Shown: positions 25,354-34,084 of the stretch, in pieces
How the letters are laid out: each line of letters begins with the position of its first letter
Numbering within the stretch: position 1 is the first letter of the stretch
Source: Chitinophaga flava
GTDB taxonomy: Bacteria; Bacteroidota; Bacteroidia; Chitinophagales; Chitinophagaceae
DNA length: 64,000 bases
Reading direction: 5' to 3'
Assembly (NCBI RefSeq): GCF_003308995.1
Contig: NZ_QFFJ01000002.1
Span: 2,170,001 to 2,234,000 of the forward strand
Position numbers and translations under genes: made by a program
Notes under the pieces: model-generated
Databases searched by the model: none
The model's input: the letters and a program-made list of their open reading frames with translations, nothing else
What the model was told of the DNA's origin: nothing

Positions 25354-25646
25354 AACAGGATTTTACAATTCCGATTGTCCATATTAAATGTCGAATTTCA
25401 TCGGAGACCAATACCGGTTCATTCCTGTTAAAGGTATAGATATTTCTCTTTTGGGGCATGGGTGATATTATCGCAAGGCGGCGGTAGAGGCGTTGCATGT
25501 TCATTTAATTCTATCGGGTAGCCGTGCATTTTGGGTCAGATCGGACGATATACGGACGAATTTACAGTTCCGGAATTTAGGAGGAATGGCAGTTCCTGTA
25601 CTTATCAAGGTAGATTTATCTGTATTTCATCAGTACTTGTCTATAA

Positions 25647-25661
25647 TTCCAGCGGGATCAC
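25647..25661 (+). pseudogene. tRNA-Lys 3'-end scar
   Basis: TTCCAGCGGGATCAC is identical over its last 12 bases (25650-25661) to the tRNA-Lys 3' end. It is followed 11 bases later by AAACCTCGCGCAT, the left arm of the tRNA-Lys terminator. Both tokens in the right order make chance unlikely. Confidence 0.7.
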
Positions 25662-26160
25662 AGGTAAGTTTCAAACCTCGCGCATAGAACCATCATGAGG
25701 TCATTGACCTTTCGAAAGACGTTGGTATTCTTCCTTACCTGAACAAGTAAAATAATCTCGTATTTGTTTCCACGAACGATATCGGGCTGTCTGTTATACT
25801 TTGATTACAAGTAAATGGTTTGATAGTTTAAGCTTGTCCAGATGCAGGATGATTAAGCCGGATCAGATTTTTTACAGTGGTAACAATGACTTTGGAGTTA
25901 GGTGGTATCGTTTATAATAGTAACGGTATGAAAAAAAACTGAATCAGGATCTGGCTGTAGTGTTTTTTGAATCGTAGGATAACGGAAGTCACTGCATCTG
26001 AATGGTAGTTTTTTCCATTTTTTCAGATGTTTTTTGTGGAAATTTAAATTGTAATAATGTTTATTTTATAGATAGGAATCCAAATTGTTTACTTAAAAAT
26101 GTTTATGGTGGCTGTTTTTATGATTTTTTAAGTTATTTATTTTTTTGTGGATTAAAAAAA

Positions 26161-26191
26161 TTTGGTGTTGTTAATTCCTTTTATATCTTTG
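26161..26191 (+). promoter_or_regulatory. Promoter of the DUF4402/usher operon leader
   Basis: TTTG (26161-26164), 19 bases, TATCTTTG (26184-26191): exact Bacteroidota consensus spacing. The segment TTTTATATCTTTGCCG is identical to that in the promoter of tRNA-Lys copy 1, so it may be captured tRNA promoter sequence. It lies about 345 bases before the pilin ATG. Confidence 0.65.
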
Positions 26192-26197
26192 CCGTGG

Positions 26198-26296
26198 TTT
26201 CTAAAAAAAAGTAATCTTTTACCATTACTTGGTATCCCAAAATTTTTTAGAAAAATGAAATCCTTTAAAAAGGACAACCACCAAAACACAGAATAA
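26198..26296 (+). promoter_or_regulatory. Structured 5' leader with 13-codon reading frame
   Basis: Directly after the promoter, TTTCTAAAAAA (26198-26208) pairs perfectly with TTTTTTAGAAA (26243-26253), and inside it AAGTAAT (26209-26215) pairs with ATTACTT (26224-26230). Two bases after this fold begins a short frame, 26255-26296, encoding MKSFKKDNHQNTE. Function not known; a regulatory leader is inferred. Confidence 0.45.
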
Positions 26297-26535
26297 TCAT
26301 TAAAGAAACTATTCCATTTTCATTTAAGAATCCTTAGTGTCATGTATCATTTCCGAATGTATTAGTTGTTTGTGTTAGCTGAATTCATAAGGAAAAATTT
26401 GTAGCCTGCATGTTGATGCTGTAGCATATTGTTGCTATTGGTAATTCGTGTACATTGTCGTGTTATGCTTGTTTAAAGCTGTAGGCATTCCCATTCCGTT
26501 GTTTTTTTTTATTTAATCACTTTAAATCAAATTTC

Positions 26536-27048
26536 ATGAAAAAAACGATCCTATCAATGACCTTGATCGTATCTGTATTGTCTGCAATGAAAGTTTCCGC
26601 GCAAACATCTGCGACTGCAACAGCTAACGCTTCTGCAACTGTTGTAACGCCAATCGCCATTACTACAGGAAACAACCTGAGCTTCGGTCTGGTGGCTCCT
26701 TCTGCTGCTGCCGGTACTGTTGTACTGGGCACTGATGGTTCCCGTAACTTTACTGGTGGCGCTTCTCAGTTACCTGGAACTGGTACTGTGAGTGTAGCTA
26801 CTTTCAACGTAACCGGAGAGCCTAATTACAACTATGCTATCACACTGCCCACCAGCGTAACGCTGACTAATGGTGGTGGTCAGAATTTGGTTGTTGATAA
26901 TTTCGTTAGCAATCCTAATGGAACTGGTTTGCTGACTGCTGGTGCACAAACTTTGCTGGTAGGTGGTACATTGGAGCTGGTTGCTAATGCCAATCCTGGT
27001 AGCTACAGCACTGTAACTCCGTTTAGCGTTACTGTAAATTATAACTAA
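26536..27048 (+). CDS. DUF4402 fimbrial-type subunit 1
   Basis: 170 residues. Signal peptide to KVSAQ (about residue 23). The mature protein has the DUF4402 pattern: TVVTPIAITTGNNLSFGLV, a central TLTNGGGQNLVVDNF and a C-terminal beta strand PFSVTVNYN. DUF4402 proteins are beta-sandwich subunits often located with PapD-like chaperones and ushers. The C-terminal strand pattern fits donor-strand assembly. Followed by a GC-rich hairpin (27067-27097) that may limit readthrough into the chaperone gene, so this could be the major subunit. Confidence 0.8.
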   Translation: MKKTILSMTLIVSVLSAMKVSAQTSATATANASATVVTPIAITTGNNLSFGLVAPSAAAGTVVLGTDGSRNFTGGASQLPGTGTVSVATFNVTGEPNYNYAITLPTSVTLTNGGGQNLVVDNFVSNPNGTGLLTAGAQTLLVGGTLELVANANPGSYSTVTPFSVTVNYN

Positions 27049-27066
27049 TCAGTAGTATCCGTTTTG

Positions 27067-27105
27067 CCAGGGGCTGCGCATTGCGCAGTTCCCCTGGTTT
27101 TCTCT
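27067..27105 (+). terminator. Hairpin between pilin and chaperone genes
   Basis: CCAGGGG (27067-27073) and CCCCTGG (27091-27097) enclose CTGCGC-ATT-GCGCAG, a long GC-rich stem followed by TTTTCTCTATT. It lies 18 bases after the pilin stop and well before the chaperone start at 27130. Probably a leaky terminator that raises subunit over chaperone levels. Confidence 0.6.
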
Positions 27106-27129
27106 ATTACCTCAATAAATGATTGGCCG

Positions 27130-28011
27130 ATGATATTTTCAGCGATTTTTAAAAAGCTGATCCAGTGCCCTTTTCAAAGATGTGCTGTTGCCTTTAGTGT
27201 AGTGTGGATACTTATTTCCCTTCTGGTGTCAGGTAAGGTGAACGCACAAGGAAACCTGATGATTTATCCCAAACGAGTAGTGTTTGATGGTACTAAAAGA
27301 ACCCAGGACCTGGGACTGGCTAATACTGGTGTTGATACCGCTACTTACCTCATTTCTTTTATACAGATAAAGATGAATGAAGATGGGACTTTCAAAAATG
27401 TTGAACAACCTGACTCCGGACAAAATTTTGCCAGTAATTATCTCCGCGTGTATCCACGGACTATTACTATTCCTCCAAAAGAATCACAGGCCGTTAAGTT
27501 ACAAGTTGCAAATGCTGGCAATCTCCCGCCAGGTGAATATCGTTCTCATATATACTTCAGGGCAGTTCCACCACCTGTGCCCGCAGGTGAAAAACAAATT
27601 GTGAAAGATTCTGCTAGCCTGGAAGTAAAGCTGGTCCCAATATTTGGTATAACCATTCCCGTTATCATCCAGATAGGAGAGAGCACCACTACTGCCACTA
27701 TATCGGACATAGCTGTTGATTTCAACGATCCGGCAAAACCTCAGGCGCTGATGTATTTGAACCGTACCGGAAATATGTCTGCATACGGAGATCTGACAGT
27801 TGATTATGTTTCCTCAAACGGACAAAAAATCCGTGCTGCTGCCATAAAAGGGGTGGCCGTTTATACTCCTTTGCAAAGAAGAAAAGTCCGGCTCGACCTG
27901 GATGCTTCATCAAAAATTGATTACCACCAGGGCCGGCTGGAGGTAAGCTATGAGTCCTCTAATGGAAAAGCCCCTGTGTCTTTGGCTAAGCAGGAACTTG
28001 TATTGAAATGA
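27130..28011 (+). CDS. PapD-like periplasmic chaperone
   Basis: The start is set at the ATG at 27130 because an in-frame TTG at 27064 would lie within the hairpin. It gives 293 residues with a membrane/signal segment ending at KVNAQ. The mature part has two beta domains: LMIYPKRVVFDGTKRTQDL with DLGLANTG resembles the first PapD domain, and YLRVYPRTITIPPKESQAVK is the family's conserved strand with Lys/Gln. The second domain ends LEVSYESSNGKAPVSLAKQ. Its role would be to cap DUF4402 subunits until they reach the usher. Confidence 0.65.
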   Translation: MIFSAIFKKLIQCPFQRCAVAFSVVWILISLLVSGKVNAQGNLMIYPKRVVFDGTKRTQDLGLANTGVDTATYLISFIQIKMNEDGTFKNVEQPDSGQNFASNYLRVYPRTITIPPKESQAVKLQVANAGNLPPGEYRSHIYFRAVPPPVPAGEKQIVKDSASLEVKLVPIFGITIPVIIQIGESTTTATISDIAVDFNDPAKPQALMYLNRTGNMSAYGDLTVDYVSSNGQKIRAAAIKGVAVYTPLQRRKVRLDLDASSKIDYHQGRLEVSYESSNGKAPVSLAKQELVLK

Positions 28012-28514
28012 ATAACTACAGATTATTCATGATAATCAATCTGAAAATAAAACAAGAGATTGGGTTAGTTGCAACAGTCCTGATGCTGATCTTGTATGTT
28101 ATACCGGTCAATGCCCAAAGTCCTCCGACAATTATTCAGACATTAGGTTTTGGTACTTTCTGCACAGGCTCTGCAGGTGGTACCATTTCCATTTCACCAG
28201 CGGGTATTTGTACTGTGACGGGTGATGTAATCCCAATTGGAAAAGGTATGGTTTGCTCCCCCATCATTATAGAATTGGATGCACCTGTTGGCAGTAGAAT
28301 GGCAATTTTGGAAACAAAAAGTTTATTGAAAGGAAATAGCGGCAATACAATGGTATTACGCATTAATGGAACAGATCCTGCTACTCCCTTTATCACTCGT
28401 CAGGAGAAGACCAGCATCAGTATTGGTGGAACCTTGATTGTACCAGGCTCAGGGCAGGTACCTGCAGGAAAATATACCGGTCAGTTATTTATTACTTTTT
28501 TAGTAGGGGAATAA
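28008..28514 (+). CDS. DUF4402-like minor subunit
   Basis: 168 residues, overlapping the chaperone gene by 4 bases (ATGA). Signal segment to VIPVNAQ (about residue 37). The mature protein shows a DUF4402-like beta pattern: LGFGTFCTGSAGGTISISP, ISIGGTLIVPGSGQ and the final strand YTGQLFITFLVGE. Two cysteines (TFCTG and GICTV) could form a disulfide, as could a third in GMVCSP. Probably a tip or adaptor subunit given its place between chaperone and usher. Confidence 0.6.
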   Translation: MNNYRLFMIINLKIKQEIGLVATVLMLILYVIPVNAQSPPTIIQTLGFGTFCTGSAGGTISISPAGICTVTGDVIPIGKGMVCSPIIIELDAPVGSRMAILETKSLLKGNSGNTMVLRINGTDPATPFITRQEKTSISIGGTLIVPGSGQVPAGKYTGQLFITFLVGE

Positions 28515-28551
28515 AAGACCTTTATTAGCGGAAACGGTAATCATGTAAGAA

Positions 28552-31185
28552 GTGAGAATCCCACACCATAGACTTATTACTGCGTTGTACAAGGTGATCG
28601 CCCTGACATTATTCATAACAGGAGTTTCTACGCCTTGTTATGCACAGCATCAGCCTGATGATGATGAGGTGAGTGTAACTTTAAGATTTAAGGAGATCGG
28701 AACAATCGAGCTTCCGGTGATTATCCGAAATCAGGAAGTTTTCTTATCTGCAAGTGAGCTTTTCAATTTCTTAAAAATTAAAAATATACAGTCAGATAAT
28801 CAAGATTCTTTATCCGGGTTTATTATGAATAAACAGGATTTTTTTTTGATAGAAAAAACGGGTGTTATGTATAGGGAGAAAAGAACAGACCTTACATCCC
28901 GGGATCTTATCAGTACCACTTCCGGATTATATCTGAAAGCATGTTATTGGGGGGAAATATTCGGTCTGAATTGTGAGTTCAAACTTAGGGATCTGTATGT
29001 TGAGTTAACCACCAAACTCGATCTGTCGGTTATAAAAGAAATGAAGCAGCAACGTTTGCGTGAAATGATCAATCGCCTGAAGGGAAATGTAAAAGTAGAT
29101 AGCATTATTGGTAGAAATGCTACAGGATGTAATATTACTGCGGCTGACTGGTCTGTAACTGCAATGCAGCAACAGCAAGGAGATAACAACCTGTCCCTAA
29201 ACCTCGCCTTAGGTGGAATGGTAGCCAGTGGGGAAACTAACCTGCTCCTGAATTATACCAATAACCGACAATTTGATCTTCGTAATCAGCAATTTATCTG
29301 GCGCTACGTCCAAAATGATAATCCGGTAGTACGGCAGGTCTCAGCCGGAAGGGTCTATACTCCAACAATCGCTTCTGTCCTGTTTCCGGTGACGGGCATA
29401 CAAGTGTCTAATACACCCACATTTAACAGGACAGCTTTCGGTACCTATCGCCTGACTGATATTACTGAGCCAGGCTGGAAAGTGGAACTTTATATTAATC
29501 GTGAACTGATCGACTACCAACAGGCAGATGCCTCGGGTTTCTATAGCTTTAATGTTCCCATTATTTACGGCAATACTTCCATTTTGTTACGATTTTATGG
29601 TCCATGGGGAGAGGAGTACTCCCGGCAAAAAGACATTACAGTACCTTTTAACTTCCTTCCGGCGAAGGACTTCGAATATTCGGTGACTGCAGGTATCGAA
29701 CTGGATACCTTTTATAGCCGTTTTGCGTCAGCAAGATTTCATTACGGCCTCACTCAAAGATTGACTGTAGGGGGCGGAATAGAATATCTTTCTTCCCTTC
29801 CTTCCGGAAATAATATTCCCTTTGTACAAGCCTCTTACAGACTACCGGGAAATTTCGTGCTAAGTAGTGAGTATGCTTATCAGGTGAGATCCAAAACTTC
29901 CCTTTTCTGGAGGTCCAAATCAGACATGGAGATAGAACTGATGTACCTTCGTTATCAGGAAAATCAGCAGGCAGTATTATACAACTATCTGGAAGAACGT
30001 AAGCTCACTTTTTCATTGCCGGTCAGGAGAGAGGATTTTTCGCTGCTCTCCAAACTTACAGTGGATCGGATTAAGATGCCGGTACCGCAACAGACCGGTG
30101 AAAAAATACTCAGTTTACCACCGCTGGAATATACCACAGCAGAATGGGTATGTGTTGGTTCCAGTGGAAGTGTAAATGCAAATCTGACTACCTTCTGTAG
30201 TTTCAGGAAGGGCTATAAAACAGTCGCCTATTCTAATTTGTCGCAGACGTATCGGGTGTTTGACAAGATGTTTTTTACACCACGATTGCAATATGCCTAT
30301 GATAGAAATCAGATTACCAATGCAAAGATCGAATTGGAGAGGCCAATAGCGAACCATGGATTTGTTCGTTTTACACTGGAACGGGATTTTTATGGTAAAC
30401 AATTTACCACAGGGATTATGCTGCGATATGATTTTTCCTTTGCTAAAACCGGTTTCAGTGCTAATATTTCTGCTCATAGGTCTTCTGTATCCCAATCTGC
30501 AGGCGGTAGCTTTTTATTTGATAGAGCCACTAATTACCTGGATGCGAATAATCTGGGAAGTGTGGGAAGGGCGCAATTTATCGTACAAGCTTTCCTGGAT
30601 CTCGACGGCAATGGTAAGAAAGATCCTGAAGAACCCAGGATAGAAGGCGTGATACCACAGCTGAACGGGGGCATTGTACAATATTACAAAGAAGATACTT
30701 TGTGCCGGGTGTTTAACCTGGAGCCTTATAGAAAGTATATCATAACTGTTAATCCTGATGGTCTCAACTCCATTTCCTGGCGTATCAAAAATCCTACAAT
30801 CAGTGTACAAGCACTTCCAAATCAATTTAAGTTGATCGAAATACCGATTGAGGTATATGGGGAGGTATCGGGTTCTGTAATGAATGAAAAGCGGCAAGGT
30901 CTGAGTCGGATTAAAGTAAATGTCTATAATGCCGCATCTAAACTAGTGAAATCAATACTAACAGAAGGGGATGGCTACTTCAGTTATTTAGGACTAACAC
31001 CGGGTTCTTATACTGTCAGTGTGGATGCAGAGCAGATGAAGCGCTTAAGCCTGAAGGCCACTCCAGCGGTTATTGCAATTAAAGTTAAACGAAGTATTGA
31101 AGGGGATGTGGTAGACGGATTATCATTTCTGCTCACTTCTCCGGATATGGAAGCTCCGCCGGATAAATCCGGGAAGAATCCCTGA
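28552..31185 (+). CDS. Outer-membrane usher-like protein
   Basis: 877 residues from a GTG at 28552 (VRIPHHRLITALYKV), with a signal peptide ending at CYAQ. The central part has the usher pattern: WKVELYINRELIDYQQADAS, GFYSFNVPIIYGNTSILLRF and FEYSVTAGIELDTFYSRF, followed by long barrel strands. The last 120 residues form a carboxypeptidase-regulatory-like beta domain (LTEGDGYFSYLGLTPGSYTV). It sits after pilin, chaperone and minor subunit genes, the classical order of chaperone-usher operons. Identification rests on motif pattern and context. Confidence 0.65.
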   Translation: MRIPHHRLITALYKVIALTLFITGVSTPCYAQHQPDDDEVSVTLRFKEIGTIELPVIIRNQEVFLSASELFNFLKIKNIQSDNQDSLSGFIMNKQDFFLIEKTGVMYREKRTDLTSRDLISTTSGLYLKACYWGEIFGLNCEFKLRDLYVELTTKLDLSVIKEMKQQRLREMINRLKGNVKVDSIIGRNATGCNITAADWSVTAMQQQQGDNNLSLNLALGGMVASGETNLLLNYTNNRQFDLRNQQFIWRYVQNDNPVVRQVSAGRVYTPTIASVLFPVTGIQVSNTPTFNRTAFGTYRLTDITEPGWKVELYINRELIDYQQADASGFYSFNVPIIYGNTSILLRFYGPWGEEYSRQKDITVPFNFLPAKDFEYSVTAGIELDTFYSRFASARFHYGLTQRLTVGGGIEYLSSLPSGNNIPFVQASYRLPGNFVLSSEYAYQVRSKTSLFWRSKSDMEIELMYLRYQENQQAVLYNYLEERKLTFSLPVRREDFSLLSKLTVDRIKMPVPQQTGEKILSLPPLEYTTAEWVCVGSSGSVNANLTTFCSFRKGYKTVAYSNLSQTYRVFDKMFFTPRLQYAYDRNQITNAKIELERPIANHGFVRFTLERDFYGKQFTTGIMLRYDFSFAKTGFSANISAHRSSVSQSAGGSFLFDRATNYLDANNLGSVGRAQFIVQAFLDLDGNGKKDPEEPRIEGVIPQLNGGIVQYYKEDTLCRVFNLEPYRKYIITVNPDGLNSISWRIKNPTISVQALPNQFKLIEIPIEVYGEVSGSVMNEKRQGLSRIKVNVYNAASKLVKSILTEGDGYFSYLGLTPGSYTVSVDAEQMKRLSLKATPAVIAIKVKRSIEGDVVDGLSFLLTSPDMEAPPDKSGKNP

Positions 31186-31275
31186 AGACTTAAAATATTC
31201 CCCAAAAGAACTCATACGCGTATCATACTAAACGTTTCTCTTTTCAATTTTTAATCATTTAAAATCCAATTTCTC

Positions 31276-31797
31276 ATGAGAAAAAACCTCTTATCTTTAG
31301 TGGTTATCTTTTCAATCATTACTGGGGGTAAAGCTATTGCGCAAACCTCCAGTACAGCTACTGCTACCGCATCTGTAAAGGTCGTAACGCCTATTACCCT
31401 TACAAAAACAGTTGACCTGAATTTCGGTATCGTAGTTCCATCCGGAACACCGGGAACGATGACATTGACTCCATTAGGTGTTCGTACCCCCAATGGCGGA
31501 GTGTCAGTATTGTCTGCAACCGGTATGGTAACACCAGCATTATTTGCGATCTCCGGTGAGGATGGTTATGCCTTTGGTATTACCCTTCCCGGAACACAGG
31601 TGGCGCTGACAAATGGTGGTGGTCAGACTATGTACGTTTCTGACTTTACCAGCTTCCCACCGGTAGCCACAGGCGGTACATTGAATGGAGGTGTACATAC
31701 GCTGACTGTTGGTGGTATACTGCATGTAAATGCCAACCAGGCTTCTGGTACCTATACTACCCAAACTCCTTTTTCCGTTACTGTAAATTATAATTGA
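31276..31797 (+). CDS. DUF4402 fimbrial-type subunit 2
   Basis: 173 residues, a clear paralogue of the protein at 26536-27048: signal ending AIAQ, then KVVTPITLTKTVDLNFGIV, the shared ALTNGGGQTMYVSDF block and the identical tail PFSVTVNYN. The bases before the start (TTTAATCA, TTTAAA, TTTC, ATG) also match those of the first pilin gene, so the two may share control. Separated from the usher by 90 bases and closed by a hairpin at 31830. Confidence 0.8.
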   Translation: MRKNLLSLVVIFSIITGGKAIAQTSSTATATASVKVVTPITLTKTVDLNFGIVVPSGTPGTMTLTPLGVRTPNGGVSVLSATGMVTPALFAISGEDGYAFGITLPGTQVALTNGGGQTMYVSDFTSFPPVATGGTLNGGVHTLTVGGILHVNANQASGTYTTQTPFSVTVNYN

Positions 31798-31829
31798 TTT
31801 ACAGCAGTCGAGATTAAAGTATAGAAGAT

Positions 31830-31874
31830 AGGAGGGTGTCCCAAAGGTAACTTTGAGATGCCCTCTTAAGTTTT
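31830..31874 (+). terminator. Terminator of the usher operon
   Basis: AGGAGGGTGTCCCAAAG (31830-31846) pairs with CTTTGAGATGCCCTCTT (31851-31867) with a few G-U pairs, followed by AAGTTTTG. It lies 32 bases after the second pilin gene. Confidence 0.6.
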
Positions 31875-32179
31875 GAAACCTCGTTCGTTGCCGCTGTCGT
31901 GAACGTTGCTGTGTGTATTCCCCGGCGCTTGCAGGCGGTTGTTTATAGCCGTGGGAGGTAAAGATATCTACCCTATTTTTTAAACTGCCTGCCTTATTGC
32001 TGAGATTATATTTGCTCTAGGAGTCTTCGTGGGCTGCGTCAGTTTGCAGGTAAGCCATTTTACAATTACGATGCTATGTATAACGGTGTTCTATGCGTTG
32101 TATCTGTCGTTATAGCTATGGTGTGACGATATTATCCACCTTATTATATGGGTAGTTGAAAATAAAATCTTGTAAAAGG
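31875..32179. other. Gene-free stretch before tRNA-Lys copy 2
   Basis: About 300 bases with no gene or repeat recognised between the operon terminator and the tRNA promoter. Confidence 0.5.
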
Positions 32180-32209
32180 TTGGTAATGAAATATATTTCC
32201 TTACCTTTG
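32180..32209 (+). promoter_or_regulatory. Promoter of tRNA-Lys copy 2
   Basis: TTG (32180-32182), 19 bases, TACCTTTG (32202-32209), consensus for Bacteroidota. Its sequence differs from the promoter of copy 1 although the tRNA genes are identical. Confidence 0.7.
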
Positions 32210-32244
32210 CAGCCCTCAATACATCATATGTATGGTGGGGAAAT

Positions 32245-32317
32245 GATTCCGTAGCTCAGTTGGTAGAGCAATACACTTTTAATGTATGGGTCCTGGGTTC
32301 GAGTCCCAGCGGGATCA
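32245..32317 (+). tRNA. tRNA-Lys (TTT), copy 2
   Basis: 73 bases, identical to the gene at 21677-21749, with anticodon loop CTTTTAA. Its flanks differ from those of copy 1 on both sides. A truncated tyrosine integrase begins 199 bases downstream in the same orientation, the standard arrangement for elements integrated into a tRNA 3' end. Confidence 0.95.
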
Positions 32318-32343
32318 CAACATAACAATCAAAGGTTATTAAA

Positions 32344-32377
32344 GCCGCTTAAATCACAGTATTTAAGCGGCTTTTTT
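32344..32377 (+). terminator. Terminator after tRNA-Lys copy 2
   Basis: GCCGCTTAAAT (32344-32354), CACAGT, ATTTAAGCGGC (32361-32371), then TTTTTT: perfect 11-bp stem with T run. It is unrelated to the terminator of copy 1. Confidence 0.85.
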
Positions 32378-32515
32378 GTTTTTGCCAATAAAAGGTAAAT
32401 CATACAAAACGAATCTGGAAGGATACAAAAAAGGATACAGTAAATAATTTTAGATTTACTGTGTCCTTTTTCTGAAATACTTATCAGTAAAGGGTTTTAG
32501 GACTTACAAACCGAT

Positions 32516-33343
32516 ATGAATCAAACCAAACGAAACCCAAACATCGGTACTGAAACTTTTTGGACTATGAAAGTAAGTCAAGACTTATCAATTCTTTTTC
32601 ATCTCCGCTACGACAATTTAAATCCTGAAGGAAAGGCAACGATCTGTGTTCGGATCACCGTTACAGGTTTTCCTCGTTGCAGGTTTTCACTGGGTTACAA
32701 AGTTGATCCCTCCAAATTCAATAAAGATGCTGGCGCTATTATCGGAAAATCTGCTGAAGCTGTAGAAATCAATAACCATATACAGCATGTAAAAAGTGAA
32801 CTTATCCGGCATTACAACCTCTTAAAAGCGATTGACCCTACCGTAACTCCCACGATGATAAAAAATTCCTATAACGGTATCAACAGGGAAAAGCGTACAC
32901 TTTTGGAAGTGGTAGATTTTCATAATGAGAAGTTCCAGGAGAAGGTTGACAAGGATAAGCGCAAAGGCAGCACTTTGAAAAAATGGGATTTCACCAAAGA
33001 TAAAATCTCCGCTTTCCTTACCAGCGTTTTCAAAATGAAGGATATACCACTGGGCCACATCGAATATGCTTTTGGAGAAGATTTCTTCGACTACCTTACT
33101 TTAACGGAAGGGCTTCAGGATAACAGCGCAATGAAGTATATTAAGAACACTAAGCAGCTTTTAAAATTAGCGGTCCAACATAAATGGTTAAACGCAAATC
33201 CTATTGAGAATTATGTTTGCTCCTACATCAACCTTGAGCGGGATATATTGAACGCTGATGAATTGAGTCTGATGTATAATAAGGAATTTACCATCCGCCG
33301 GTTGCAGGAAACAAAAGGCGTCTGTACCGATTCTACGCTGTAA
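32516..33343 (+). pseudogene. Tyrosine integrase truncated before the catalytic domain
   Basis: 275 codons. The N-terminal arm-binding domain (RYDNLNPEGKATICVRITV) and the SAM-like core-binding domain (YIKNTKQLLKLAVQHKWLNA, NPIENY) are those of Bacteroidota element integrases, which are usually over 400 residues. The frame leaves the family at RRLQETKG, just where the catalytic domain begins, so none of the R, H-x-x-R or Tyr residues is present. At the break an antisense transposase fragment begins (33316). It is inactive and marks a former mobile element at tRNA-Lys copy 2. Confidence 0.85.
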
Positions 33344-33420
33344 GCTGTGGAATCTTTAACATCGATCAACGCCAGACAGCCTATTTCCATGCCCCGAAGC
33401 GCACGGGCAGCATCCCCCAT
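33316..33420 (-). mobile_element. Transposase fragment, IS4-like
   Basis: Reading the minus strand, GMEIGCLALIDVKDSTAYSV followed by ESVQTP resembles the middle of DDE transposases of IS4-like elements (GLEI..L..VDV...TA..L...QTP). Only about 35 codons remain. Its edge coincides with the point where the integrase is truncated, which suggests that an insertion and later deletion broke the integrase. Confidence 0.45.
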
Positions 33421-34084
33421 TTTTCAATCAATCATTTCACAAATTTTTCCTGTGGTTTGGTCATGTCAATTACTGGATCTATACTTGTGCCGATAAAGTG
33501 CATCGCTTTATTAAAGGCAGATTGTTTTGCTTTACAACAAATTATACTGCCTTTTTTCTTCTCTTTCTACTCCTGTCAATATCTTTTTTTATCCACATCC
33601 TGCCAATTAGCAACATTTTTAAAAACTACCGAACTATTGTAACATGATATTGTTATAATGCTGAATCTACATCTAATTCTTGTAATGAAGTGTTTTTTTT
33701 TCATAAGTTCAGTCCATAAATTTTAAAAGTATTAATGAATAGCAATTATGAAGAATACCAATTGAACTAGCCTATAAAACAAAATCTAGTTAACGTATTG
33801 ATCGATCCAATTTGAAATGTAATATTTTACTTTAAATGCATTTGACTATAAAAAAATGCAGAGACTGTACATGTTGCTCCGGCTTCAAATGGACATTTTT
33901 TGGAAGTTGAAACTGATGGAGTAAAAGTTGAAGATATACTAATCCATATTGATATCGTTACTGCTATTAAATATTATGGTACGACTGAACTATTAGACAG
34001 GTTTATTAACCTGCAATTAATCACATTTTCCACTATTAGTTTCACCTGAACAAAACAGATACAATATACATTTAAACTTATCAA
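33344..34084. other. Decayed region between integrase and TULIP-like operon
   Basis: About 740 AT-rich bases. It contains the transposase fragment (33316-33420), a minus-strand coding remnant ending at 33432 with text KAMHFIGTSIDPVIDMTKPQ, and the plus-strand remnant at 33852-34049. No intact gene. The promoter of the following operon should be in the last 200 bases, but no consensus box could be assigned. Confidence 0.5.
33852..34049 (+). pseudogene. Coding remnant, family not identified
   Basis: 65 codons open between TAA (33849-33851) and TGA (34047-34049), without a start codon, reading HVAPASNGHFLEVETDGVKV, EDILIHIDIVTAIKYYG. The composition is protein-like. I cannot name the family; probably the 3' end of a lost gene. 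Confidence 0.3.

Larger units (their letters stand above)
25354..26535. other. Gene-free stretch with tRNA scar and pilin leader
   Basis: Nearly 1.2 kb without a recognisable gene. It contains the tRNA-Lys scar at 25647-25661 and part of its hairpin (AAACCTCGCGCAT, 25673-25685), and the promoter and folded leader of the DUF4402 gene (26161-26296). The remainder is AT-rich and unassigned. Confidence 0.6.

Noticed and set aside
27064..27129. Upstream TTG start for the chaperone gene
   Set aside because: It lies inside the GC-rich hairpin after the first subunit gene and adds no signal-peptide-like sequence.
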